DNA of 64,000 nt from Aptenodytes patagonicus (GCF_965638725.1 NC_134970.1:2981001-3045000), one strand, 5' to 3'; shown: positions 49,790 to 60,539, numbered from the stretch's first letter. Notes: a model not told the origin generated them from the letters alone. Translations and numbers: made by a program.

Positions 49790-50322
49790 GCTGGCATCCC
49801 TGCCCCGGGCGGGGGGCACGCGGGGGGCCGTGCCCCGTGGGTGCCGGGCATCCGCGGCGGGCTGTGCGGGGAATGGGAAGCTGTCGGCGGAGCGGAGCAG
49901 CGGGGATGCAGACGTGTGCGTGGCTCCGCGACCCAATGGGGAGAGCGCGAGAGACGGGAGATAATTTATGCACTAACCTCAGATTGGGGTTGCAGGCGGC
50001 CGTCCTCAGCCGGCGTGGGAGGGAGGCCTCTTCTCATCGCCCCTTCCACCCGCCTCCTCCCGCCCTGCAACCACACACAGCCACACAATCCCCTTACAAT
50101 TAGGAAGACACCTATTCAGCACCGCTCTGGCATTGCTGGGCTTTTGTTCCTTCTCTTCTCTGCTGGCAAAGCTCTTCTTCCCCTCTGCACGGCTGTGTGC
50201 AGCGCTCGGCGGTTTGTTAAGTTGCTTTTCATAATCTCCACCAAAGAATTGCAGTCCCGCTGAAGTCCCGCGATCGAGGCGGCGGGGAGGAGAGAGGAGG
50301 AAAAAAAAGGAGGAAAAAAAGT
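49790..50322 (+). promoter_or_regulatory. CpG island with CCAAT box and downstream plus-strand donor
   Basis: About 25 CpG occur within roughly 150 bp at 49800-49955 (GGGCGGGGGGCACGCGG, GGCGGAGCGGAGCAGCGG), with a CCAAT box at 49933-49937. The sequence then runs through a pyrimidine-rich and then purine-rich stretch to AAAAAAA|GTAAGAC, a plausible donor at 50321. It could be a first exon of a plus-strand transcript, for example an upstream LEMD1 or pri-mir-135b start or a lncRNA. No coding content was recognised. Confidence 0.4.
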
Positions 50323-50589
50323 AAGACAGCATTTTTCTCTTTCTTTCTTTGTTTGAAGTCTTGCCTGGAGGAGTTGTGTGCGTGAGAGAGCGAGGCAGTG
50401 GATAGGAGTGGGTGCACGGGCTGCACGCTCGGTGTGCGATGGGCATTTGTAATGAGCACATGCAAACCACACACAGACACCTGCATCCGTCAGCTCCCGT
50501 GTGCATGCATTACCTGTACAGCTCCCTCCGGGGACTTAAACTCTGCGGGCAATGCCTGCGTATTTCCTTCCCAAAGAAATTCCAAGTCC

Positions 50590-51010
50590 TTTATCTGTTT
50601 ATTGTGTATGTTGAAAATGTGTTTATGTATGTTTATGTGAATATCTATATTTACATCTGTTCAAACTGTGTTGTAGCTAATGCGCGGCATTTGCTTGCAG
50701 TAGTTATATTCTTGTCGATATATATGTGATTAGCTGAAAAAAATTAAATTCTCTTTGTTTTAGGCGAGAATAATCACCATATAGTCAAAATTCATCAATA
50801 TATGAATGTTTGTGAAGACGTGTATATATATATTCATATGTATTCACATTACTTATGTTTACACACAATTACATGCAACACATGTTAACGTACTTATCAG
50901 CTAAATTACACGTAAGCCCTTTAACTGTTGGATTTCAGTATGAAGTGTGCACTCCTATGAGTGTTCCTGTGTATGAATAGAAGTTCGTGTATATATATAT
51001 GATAAGTTTT
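50590..51010. other. AT-rich block with TG/TA-rich repeats
   Basis: An abruptly AT-rich segment follows the CpG island. It is rich in TATGT/TATAT motifs (for example TGTATATATATATTC near 50821 and GTATATATATATGA near 50990), with no open reading frame of interest. It could be low-complexity sequence or a matrix-attachment-like region; nothing decides this. Confidence 0.5.
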
Positions 51011-54000
51011 CTGTCTTACTCAGATACCACACATGTGAAGTGGGGGTGTTTGTGTAGGGCTGGGTATGTCTGCGTGTGTGCAAACACTTTTGCATTATTT
51101 GTAATGTGTCTAAAATCCATGCATCAGCCCCCGGCTGCAGGCACAGAGAAACTCTGCCTGGTGCAGAAGTGTATTTTCCTTTCTGATGAGTGTGAACTGA
51201 AGGGCAAAGAGCAGATTTGTTAGTGCTTGCGCCTTGCTGAATATCGTTGAATCCTGTAAGAAAACAGCACGGAGTGCTGGTGTGGTCGGAAGAGCTGGGT
51301 GTGCTGGTGGAACCGCATTTGAGCAATCCTTCCTCCGGCTGCAAACTTGCAGCTCTGACACCAGTGCTGGTATTCGGCACAGTGGAGAGGGAGGCTCTCC
51401 GGGTTCTCTCCGATGAGGTAATCCCGAAGAAAGATAAGGGAAGTGGTGCATGTATTAACCTGAACGGTGATGTCAGCGAGGGGAAAGGAAATTAATTACT
51501 TTGAAATAGGAATTGTCTTGATTTCGGTGTCATTTAATTCCTGCCGTTATTTCAGATGTGCTGGGGTACTGGAACCAAAGGGACTCCGGCGATGGGGTCC
51601 TGGGGGCTGGCAGGGTCTGGGGAGACCAAACGGTTCCCAATGGCTTGTGCAGTGATTTGGGTACCGGTGTACAGAGACTCTGTGTGAGTGTGTGCGCGCA
51701 CAAGTGCCTGGGTGCACTCGCCTGTCTGGACTGCGATAGCCCATTAAGGAGAATAATAATTTTTCTCTGCTGGAAGCTTCAGCGACAGCAAGGAGAGGGG
51801 AGGGCAGCAGACCCCCCCGAGCCCCCCTCCAAGGAGCGGGCTGGGGGTGCCGGGAGGGATCCGAGGGATGTCCCCTCCTGGTTTCTGCGGACGTCTGTGT
51901 GTCCCCAGGGAGCGGTGGCAGACCTTCAGCAGCAGGGCTGGGTGGGACCAGGGGTGGGATGGCTCCAGGCATAGAGAACAGGCTCGGGTATGGGCTTGGG
52001 GCACCTTCACAGTGCACTTATGGGGCTCCTCGTGGGGTTTGTCTTCCCCCCAAGTGTGGCTGTCCCTTGGGCGGGAGCGGTGGGACCCCGGTGCCCTGTC
52101 CAGCAGGGTGAGCAACGGAGGAAAGGTCTCCAAAGTGGAAAAGAGACACTTTCTCCACCAGAATTTCTCCTCATGCTAATAGGTGTCACATTATGTCACG
52201 AGTCCCCGATGACTTGTCAGCAGAACATGACAAATCACTGGTAACAGTGAACAACAGGGCCAGCAGCAGACGAAACAGAAATATCTCACGTCTGCATCAC
52301 CTTGGACCTGACACGGAGGATGCATCCACGATGCTCCCCAAGCCCTGCCACTTAAGCCGTACAAACCTGCCTCTAGGCATGGATGCCACCGTTCACTCTC
52401 CAGGGGCTAATCCATGTGCTGTCTCTTATTCCAGCCCCACGTTTCCTACTCGCAGGGCACACTGCCCTTGCACACTGCCTGTTGCACCAAGCTGCCGGTG
52501 CCGCCATGACCCCATGGGCTGGGGTCAGCCCGAGCTCGGCTTTCCGGAGGTCTTCCCTCCAGGGCTGCCAGCTCAGCATGACCACAGCAGAGACCCTGCA
52601 AAGCCCAAAGCAAGAGCAACCTTGACCTCTCGGTGCCTTGACACAGTTCACCAAACCCCGGGAGGGTTTGAATAGCTGCGTGAGGCTTAACCACCCTTCT
52701 GCCTTGCACATGCAGAGGTGCACAACGGCAGCTCCCATGTGGGTAGACCATTAACCCATCCCGGTTTGGTCCCAGTCACCCCAGCTCTGGCTAATCCTCT
52801 CTAGCCAGCAATGGCGAGCATCAGTGGGGGCACATGGGGAGGGTCACCCCAGCCCCACAGCTCTGCCAGCACCCCTACCTTCATCTACCACTTCTCCTTG
52901 CCCCACTGGCCTCACCCGCGCATCCACAGGGGGATCCCCGGTGGGAAGCACACCATTGTCCTGCACTGCAGCCGGATAGGGTTGCACAGGACAGCCTGGA
53001 TGGGAATAGCCACCAGGAATCCTCCATTGGATGTGCAGGTTAAATCGGGGGACTCTGGGGGGTCAGTGCAGCTGCTGGGCAGGAGGAGGGAGCACAGCGT
53101 GGGGCAGCGGTGTTTGTAAAGGAGATTGCAATTTCTCTTGTTTGTGCCAGTGAGGAAAAGGAGCCTCGGTGGATATGGGTGGTTAAACCCTCTCCAAACA
53201 TGGTGCAAAACTGTGGTGTGAATTCCAGCTGAGCGCTGGTGGCTGTCTCTGCTCCTGTCCCAGGAGGGAGCCGGGTCTGTGGCTTTATAGGAGCTGTTTG
53301 AGCTTGTGCGTGTGATGGTGAAGCCACACGCAAAGGGGGTTTGGGGTCTGGTCTGCGAGGGGAGGGGATGGGCACCTTAGCGGGTCCACTTCCCCAAGCA
53401 CCGCCTGTCATCAGTGGATTCAGCCCTGATTTATGATGGTGGGAGATGGCTTGATCTCCTTTCTTCCCAAGCTTGTGCCCAGGGTGATGTCCCTGAAGTC
53501 ACTGGAGTCACCTGAGGCAGGTTTGAGCCCAGGGAAGTGGCTCCCCAGGGGAGTCGAAGGGGCCACACTGGTGCAGAGGTGATGGATATCCTGCCTTCAC
53601 TTTCTACCTCTGGACAAAGTGCCCCCGTACCCCCACGGGACTCTTTCCTCGCCTTCCCCCTTTAATTCCTCTGTCTCTTTGTTCCCTCTGCTCTAGTCAC
53701 TCCCAATCACTGAACCGTCCCCGACAGCCCGGCGGTTTCCCTCTCCCTCCATTACCAAGTCCAAGTTGCTGGAGCTCCCAGGGGAGCAGCACTTGCCCTC
53801 CTCTCACACCTCTGAGCGAGGGACCAGCCCCTGCACCACGCGGGATGCTCGGGCTGCAGCCCCCGCCTCATTCCCTGCCTTAGAGAGACCATTGCTCATC
53901 AGCCCTGCACGCTCCTCCTGCAAATCTAGACAAATCCCCCCCGGCTGCTGCAGCCCAGACTTAATTACAGCTGGGGCTGCGGGAGCTGAAATATCTGTGA

Positions 54001-56434
54001 CCAGGAATGTGCTAAAAGGTCCGGGAGGATCTTGTTAGCGAGTGACTTACCTGGATTCCCGAGTTGCATTTGCCCTCTCTTAATGGGCTGTGTGGCAAAT
54101 TGATGGCTAGTTTGCAGGAACAGATCTGGGTCATTATCTTGCCCCTTCCCTCTCTGCCTCTCTCTTCGCTCCACCTTGAAAAAAAGCCAGAGGAAACGGC
54201 AACGCTCCGCGGTGTGCAGTGGGGCTGAGCAGAGGCAGAGCGGAGGGATTCGGGGTTCGGCAGGATCATGTGGGCTGTGACCCGGGACACACAAGTCTTG
54301 GGATCCTGTGGCCAGACGTACCCCTCCAAGGGTCGCTTGGTTCAGGTGCAGGTCCTCTGCTGAGGACTGATCTGTTGGTTTGCAGAGCACAGAAGCACCG
54401 AGGGGTCAAACCGAAATGAATTTATTCTGAATTTTTTCAACAAGCTGAGAAACGAAATCATCTAGGGTTAGAGAACATTTTGTTTCACCCGGAGAAAAAC
54501 CTGTCATTACATTTCTAGTCACCTAAAACACGTATTTTTGGGAAGAGCGAAAGGAGAGCTGGAAGTGGCATGCTGTTCCAAATGGAAAAGTGGGAAGGAA
54601 AGGTTGCAACTTCTCAGAACTGGTTTTGTACCCAAAGCCGACTGCTACAAACTAACTGGGTTTGCAAAATATTCCTCCTGGCTCACATTTGCCTGTTCTG
54701 GCAAGAACATTTCTGCTCGCCAAAGCAACCTCAGGCACCCATAGAAAAGCCAGTCCTTCGGGAGCCTGGTGCCAGGCTGAGCTGTGCCGGGGCAGCCGGA
54801 GCCCAGCTCTGCACACCCTGTCCCCCTCAGCACCTTGCCAGCCCCTGTTTTCCTACACACGTCCCCGAGTTAGCGAAAGCCAGGTCCTGGAGCACTGGTA
54901 CCCGCTGGAAAGGGAAAACACTTGGGCTGCCAGGGTGTCGGGGAGAGGCTGCACGAGCAATGTCTGCTGTTCCGGAGAGTGGTGGGCTGAGCATCCCTAT
55001 GGGCAATAAAGCAAAGCGCAAAAGTAGCCAGAAAATGAAAGGATTTCTTTTTGCTCCTTAAAACAAATCAGACCAGTTTTGTGCTGTATTCTGTGTTTTG
55101 GAAGGAGTGTGTAATTGCGTGTGCACCTGCAAAATTAGGACTGTTTTGGCCCTTCCTGAGCCTGTGGATTTTCTGTGGCTGCCAGAGCACCCTGTGAAGG
55201 GAACCTGGGCTCCGTCTGGTCTCTCCTTAATGCAATGCTGCAGCGCTTGCAGCCGAGCGGCAGCTGCTGTGCACAGGCTGCGGGGCTGCGATTGCTGTTG
55301 TTGCTGCAAACATGGATTTGTTGAACACATTTCTCCGGCATGTCTTGAGGAGGGTGTTGTAGACAGTGTGGTCTCATCGTCAGACTCCTGCTTTGGGGAG
55401 TGATGGGGAAGCAGACCTGCGTTGCTTTCCTGAGCTCACCGTTAAGGATGCACTGCGGGATCTGGGGTGTCGCTCAGCTTACCTGGCCTCCCTTTTGTTT
55501 TGCCTGTAAGAGTTGGGGGATTTATATAGCATTCTGGAAAGATTTGGGTTATATCTGTTTTGTTAAGGCAGCTATCAATACAAAATCAGGTGCTGAGAAA
55601 GCTGATTAAAATCCATAAATAACCCCAGTATTACCCTATCCATGGGATGTACAAGTGACAGACAGGGTGCACCTTTAGCTGTACAGAGCACTGATACAAC
55701 AAATGCATTTGAGCCTCCTCTTCCCCAAGTAGATGTTTCTATAAAGCCAAAAAGCCCAACCATAACGACTTGGAGGACGAGGTAATGCACGCTGAAGGCT
55801 GGGAAATGACATTGTTACAATGACAAATATTCTCCGAATACCCAATTCATGATCCTGGGCGCCTTATAAATGTGATTAGTAGATCTAATCTTGCTGTGCT
55901 GGAGCCAGTTGTCAAGACAGCTTGAAAATGGATCGTTGCCCAACTCTGACTTCAACTGCTCCCCAAGTTCTAATAGTTAACGTTTAAAAACTAAACAAGA
56001 GCTGGGTCCCGCACGCCCTGCCCTGGGGCACGAGCCAGCCTGTAGCTGGGGAGAGAGGGGCTGGGGAGGGGGGAACTGCAGATGATCCCCTAAAGGAAAG
56101 GCTGATTGCACCTTCTTGGGATGCAACTAGTATGGATCTCTGTGGAAAACAAAACCCTTTAGGTGTACCCAGCTTGGCTGGTCTCTGTTCTTGAGTATCT
56201 ATCCATCCGTTCGTCCAACCGTCCATCCATCCTTTCCGTTTCAGTTGTCGGGTACGTATTATTTCTCTCCACCTTGCAGCAGGGATGGAGGCAGCCCTGG
56301 GGAGGCTCTGCATGTCTCAGCTCTCCCCACACCTGAGACATGGGCAGGGAGCTGGGGAAGGAGGGGATGAGCCCTGGGAGAAGGTGAAGCGGCGCTGAGA
56401 GCCCTTGGCTACAGGGAGGCTTCCTCTTGTGCTG

Positions 56435-56468
56435 TAATTTTGGGTACTCTCACTTTGGGTACTGTCAT
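56435..56468. repeat. Short direct repeat TTTGGGTACTNTCA
   Basis: TTTTGGGTACTCTCAC is followed at once by TTTGGGTACTGTCATG, two near-identical adjacent units. This is a minor tandem duplication. Confidence 0.75.
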
Positions 56469-56590
56469 GTGGGCACCCCAGGGGCCTGCCTGCTCCAAAG
56501 GCGATGCCCACGCGTGCTTCTCTGGGTGCCAGTGGGAGCTGCCAGGTGCAGGGTTTTCTGCAAACCAGCTGGAAAGGCAGGAGAATATTT

Positions 56591-56614
56591 CCAAAAGCAC
56601 TCAAGTGCTTTTGG
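56591..56614. repeat. Perfect 11-bp inverted repeat with 2-nt loop
   Basis: CCAAAAGCACT (56591-56601), CA, AGTGCTTTTGG (56604-56614). The 24-bp near-palindrome is perfect in its arms. The centre contains TCAAGTG, which resembles an NK2-type homeodomain site; this is only a motif match. Confidence 0.85.
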
Positions 56615-57149
56615 GTAGCTGGGATGGTTTCCAGGCAGGCTGTCGCAGCATCCCAGTGCCGCTCGGGACTGGCAAAACTGAGCTAAGCCCCGAGTGCCCC
56701 TGGCTCCCCGGGGAGCGAGGCAGGTAGCTTGCTGAAGGCAGCAAAGTACTTTTTAAAGCACCACTCTAAGTACCGTGAGTCTCTAAGGTGCGTTTGATGA
56801 CTTTACCCAGGATTTTCCTGGGGATCCCGGTGGGGACGTGATTTCAGAGCAAGCTGGTGCTGCTCAAGCTTTTGCACTTTTGGGGCAGCCTGGCTGGGGC
56901 GAAGGCTGCAGGGACGTCGTGAGAGAGTCCCCAAGCTCCCGCCTGCCTTCCCCACCGCCCAACCTGCCCAAACGGCCCCCACCTCCCGCAAACCAGCGCC
57001 TGGGACGAACAGCACGGGGGAGGCTTTCAGCGTCTCCAAGATACAGCGGATTTGGGCACCCTGTCAAATGTTCTCATTGTCTGACCCTTGTCCAGACGCC
57101 AGTAAAACCCTTTGGGAAATTCCCCCTCCACCCAGCGCACCGGCTTTAA

Positions 57150-58330
57150 TTACAGAAGAGGAATGTGAGGCGCAGAGCCCTGCTCCTCCCGCCTCTACGC
57201 TCGGCTGAGCTGCCCAGGGCAGCGCTGGGCACCCGCACGTATCCCCCAAAGTTTGGGGTCTGGGAGGGTGGCGGGGTTGGGGGACAGAGTGGGAAGGCAG
57301 AGCGGCCATGGGGAAGGACAGCAGCGGAGGTGGGTGCTGGGTGCCCCTGCCCGGTGCCGGCGGGACGCTTCCTAAACCCAGGATGACGAGCTGGGGCTTG
57401 TCCCCCCCGTCCCACTCTGGCAGCAGTACCCGAGCAGCAGGACATGAGTAATATACATCCCACTGGGGGAGTTAGATCAAAGGCAGTGAAGTAGATACAA
57501 GAGGTTTCTGCTTCACAGACCAGAGAGGCTGCAGTTCAATAGCGCCTTTGTTACCGGCTCTCCGGAGCCGGGGATGGAGAAATACCTGACCCCCCGCTCC
57601 CTCCCTCCGCTCCCAGCCCCTCGGCGCACAACCATTTCAAGTATGTGACCGCGCAGCGAGGCTCGGTGGGGACGTGGGGACAGGGCGCTGGGGATGGCAG
57701 CGGAAGCAGCCGGCAAGGGAGGGGTCGGGGCTTCAAAAATGAGACCCCCCCGCAGCCGGCCGGGACTCGGAGGCAATGGGGGCGGCCGCCCCAGGCAGCG
57801 CTGGGCACCCGCTTCCCTGAGCTTCCCTGCGGCACCCAGCTTTTGCTGGCAGGGATCAGGGTGGCGCGGGGAGGAGAGGACGGTGCGGGCGATGCCACGG
57901 CAGCTGCCATCCCAAGGCCCATGCCGACTGGCACGGTGCCCTTCCCGCGGAGCGGATGCCACGCTGCCAAAGGTGAGGTCAGCCGCGCTCGGCCGGGGGC
58001 TCCGGGCTGTCCTCGGGTCCCTGCGGTGTGGTGTGGGGCTGGTGGTTCTCGGACGGGCATGTGTCCTCATGCTCCAATGCTGGGGAGAGCAGCCTGGCAC
58101 TGAAGCTGCCCTGCGTTGGGTGCAACCTCGTTGGGAAGGTCTTGGGTGCCATAGCAGAGCCGCAGGGCCATACCCCAAAGAGCCATTAAGTCCGGCTCGA
58201 CAGATTTACCCCTCAAATGTGCGATTCTCAATGAAATTGGGGCTGTCTCCTTAGTGCACCCCCGGGACCAGGGGTTGGGTTGGTGCGGAACTGGAGGGCA
58301 GAGACCCACGCGCGGCTCCTGGCGTGGACG
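57150..58330 (+). promoter_or_regulatory. CpG island, candidate promoter and first exon of the mir-135b/LEMD1-side transcript
   Basis: CpG density is high throughout, especially 57640-58060 (about 40 CpG in 420 bp by eye). A strong plus-strand donor, CCAAAG|GTGAGGTC, lies at 57972/57973 inside it, so a non-coding exon ending at 57972 is plausible. It is 2.3 kb upstream of the mir-135b hairpin on the same strand, a fitting position for the pri-miRNA promoter. Mammalian mir-135b is on the LEMD1 strand, head to head with CDK18. The link to LEMD1 is inference; no LEM-domain exon is visible in the window. Confidence 0.45.
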
Positions 58331-60125
58331 CAGCGCCCATGGGCATGCGCCGGGGTATTCTCCTGCAGACCTCCCCAGCACAATGCCTGCACCCAAGGGC
58401 ATAACGCCGGGGCCAAATGATGCTCCGGCAGAGCTCGGTGCGTCGGGCTGCCCGTGGGGTGCACTGTCCTGCGGCTGCCACCTGCAGAGCAAAAGGGTTG
58501 GGAAGGGAGTGTGAGTGTGTCAGAAGGTGGGACACAACGGTGGCCTTTTTTTCTTGCCATTCATATACAGGAGTTAAAAGAGGAAAGACCTTGGGAAAAA
58601 GCCAGTTCAGAGCTACCTGTGTGCTTCAGAAGTTTGGTTTGTAGGTCAAAGTCATGTTCACTGCTATTACGAACCACAGGGTGCAAAATCCTTCCTACTT
58701 CCAAACCTGGTTGCTGTATAGTTTTAGAAACATTGACAAGGATTCTTGCTAGGGCAACAAGAAAGGGGGTTTCCTAGACTCAATAGCAGAGCTGACCTCA
58801 TCAGCTCCTGGCAATTAGCAGTCACTGTTGCTGAACGAACCGGCATCCTGGCAGGGGAAGAGAATAAAGGCAGAGGCCAGTGCTTTCCCAGGGACAACCT
58901 GGGCAGTTTTGGTGCCACCGGAGGAGCTCCTCCAGGTGCAGGGAGGTGCAGAGGCTTTTGCTAAAGAATAAGGTCTGTGTGCAGCTCTCGGAGGAGCTGC
59001 TGGAGCAGCTGCTCCCCATGAAATGCGTCACCTCGTCCTGAGATGCCTCTTTTGTGGGTACGGAGACAGAGGCTCGCTCGAAAAGGCGGCAGGGGAAGGC
59101 AGCAGTGGGGGAAGCGAGCGGGAGGTGGGTTTGCAGCCAGACCTTTCTTTAGCCCTTTGTCTCAGCCGACAAAGGCGGGTCTGTTGGATGCACCTCTCAC
59201 CGCTGAGCATCCGCTGCCTCTGCAGCCAGGTAAGCTGCGGGGGCAGCAGGGCCAAGGGAAGGTTTTTGGTTCCCGGTTCTGCCGCTGAGCGACTCTGTGA
59301 CTGTGGGCAAGTCCCTTGGTGGCCCGAAGGGTCAGATTTTCAAAACAGCTACAGGACAAGGTACAGCTATACCCCAAGGCGAGTGCTTTCCCCTCTTGCT
59401 TGCAAAAGGGATTTACCCTGCGGGCTCTTAGGCTGCTGCAAGGGAAGCGGCTGCCGAACAGCAAGGTGGTCCTCTATGGAAAGAGACACTTGATCTGCAG
59501 GTGTAAATTTGTGCTGCTCCATTTGCAACCAAGCAACTATCATCTGGTTTATAACTCAAGGTTTATCAGGTTTAAAAGCAGCTCAAAAAGATGTGATGGG
59601 GAACACCTAGCACTTACCGACAGAGATAAGGTGTAGCTGCGGCCAGGACACTGGCAGAGTGAAACTAAACCATTTCATTGCCTGCTACTTGGGCATGCTG
59701 CCATTGATTCAGGCTATGGCATGTTGTCTTTTAAGCATCACGTCTGCTTCAAGGTGTTATCCCTGCAATCACAGTTCATTACAGCGCTCAGAGCAGAAAA
59801 GGCAGGGCGCTGGGTCCTCCTCCTGGGGTCAGGCCACCGCGCTGGCAGGTTACTGCTGAGGGGACAGACATGGCAGGTTTGGCTCTCTCCTTCCTGACCT
59901 GGGAGTAACTTGGGACAAACCACCCTGCGATGCCACGGTACTGAGAGGTGGCGGGGGCAGAGGCCGTAGGGGTGTTTGAGGTGGGAGGTTCCCCTATTTT
60001 TGTAGGGTCGAGCTAGGGGGCTGCGGTCCCCATACAGGGACGGAGCGGGTCGTGCTCCCAGCTGGGCACGGGGAGGGAGGACAACTTAGACAGGGCATTA
60101 CTTTTTTTCCCCCCTCCTTCCCCTT
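58331..60125 (+). other. Unassigned sequence upstream of mir-135b (probable pri-miRNA intron)
   Basis: No coding exon was recognised. It contains one MIR fossil (59265-59340) and ordinary unique sequence. If the donor at 57972 is used, this is intronic to the pri-mir-135b transcript. Confidence 0.35.
59265..59340 (-). mobile_element. MIR-like SINE fragment
   Basis: 'ggttctgccgctgagcgactctgtgactgtgggcaagtcccttggtggcc' matches antisense MIR 'ggctctgccacttactagctgtgtgaccttgggcaagtcacttaacct' closely. Confidence 0.65.
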
Positions 60126-60245
60126 TTTCCTTTCCTTTCCTTTCCTTTCCTTTCCTTTCCTTTCCTTTCCTTTCCTTTCCTTTCCTTTCCTTTCCTTTCC
60201 TTTCCTTTCCTTTCCTTTCCTTTCCTTTCCTTTCCTTTCCTTTCC
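60126..60245. repeat. Pure (TTTCC)24 pentanucleotide microsatellite
   Basis: Exactly 24 uninterrupted TTTCC units (120 bp). It is a homopyrimidine (plus) / homopurine GGAAA (minus) tract with triplex-forming potential. It is preceded by a C/T-rich stretch (ttttttcccccctccttccccttttt), so the whole pyrimidine block is about 150 bp. It ends 30 bp before the base of the mir-135b hairpin and would be transcribed as (UUUCC)n in the pri-miRNA. Assembly collapse or expansion is possible, so the copy number should be taken as assembled. Confidence 0.98.
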
Positions 60246-60289
60246 CCAAAGACTGCTGGCTTATCCTGGGTAAGCCCTCTGCTGTGGTC

Positions 60290-60312
60290 TATGGCTTTTT
60301 ATTCCTATGTGA
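60290..60312 (+). ncRNA. MIR135B: Mature miR-135b-5p (predicted)
   Basis: A 23-nt segment starts TATGGCTTTTTATTCC and ends TATGTGA. The seed, nucleotides 2-8, is AUGGCUU. Nucleotide 11 is U, as in miR-135a; mammalian miR-135b has C there (from memory). The ends are assigned by analogy with the known mature species. Confidence 0.92.
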
Positions 60313-60328
60313 TTGCTTTTCCTAACTC

Positions 60329-60350
60329 ATGTAGGGCGAAAAGCCATGGG
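60329..60350 (+). ncRNA. MIR135B: miR-135b-3p (predicted star strand)
   Basis: A 22-nt segment ATGTAGGGCGAAAAGCCATG then GG. It pairs with the 5p arm through GGCUUUU/AAAAGCC. The G at its position 10 lies opposite U11 of the 5p arm and can form a U-G pair. Confidence 0.88.
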
Positions 60351-60539
60351 CTACACAGAGGAGGGACTCCACCTTCCAGGCACCTCTGCAAACCGCACGG
60401 ACTCCTGATCCCTTTTTAATCGCCCATATTTATTTGGTAACAAATAACAAGTGAAAGGGGGCATTGAAGCCTTGCAGGGCCTTAGAGGTTTAGCAAGACG
60501 GATGGGGCAGGGGGTGGCAAGCAGAGGGAGAGACAAAGG

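Larger units (their letters stand above)
25241..57149. other. Intergenic interval between CDK18 and the mir-135b/LEMD1 side
   Basis: I could support no protein-coding exon here on either strand. The interval contains MIR and CR1 fossils, tetranucleotide and C-rich simple repeats, several CpG-rich patches and an AT-rich block, all listed separately. The open frames are short and have no recognisable domain. In mammals this gap between CDK18 and LEMD1 carries long non-coding transcripts; I see no conserved sequence here that would identify one. Confidence 0.55.
60276..60361 (+). ncRNA. MIR135B: Pre-microRNA mir-135b
   Basis: The hairpin runs from CCTCTGCTGTGG to GGGCTACACAGAGG. The stem pairs almost completely, with one bulged base near the bottom (after the first six pairs) and a terminal loop around GATTGCTTTTCCTAACTC. 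The 5p arm carries the miR-135 seed (ATGGCTT, RNA AUGGCUU). The 3p arm reads ATGTAGGGCGAAAAGCCATG, differing by one base from the mammalian miR-135b-3p I recall and by much more from the 135a-1 and 135a-2 3p arms, so the paralogue is 135b. Lower stem and loop also resemble mammalian mir-135b. Mature miR-135 acts in RISC to repress target mRNAs through the seed. Strand and position relative to CDK18 match the mammalian LEMD1-CDK18 neighbourhood. Confidence 0.97.

Noticed and set aside
60013..60273. Open frames of both strands across the TTTCC repeat (Lys/Glu/Arg/Gly or Phe/Leu/Ser/Pro repeats).
   Set aside because: They are translations of a pure microsatellite, in intron-like sequence next to a pre-miRNA.
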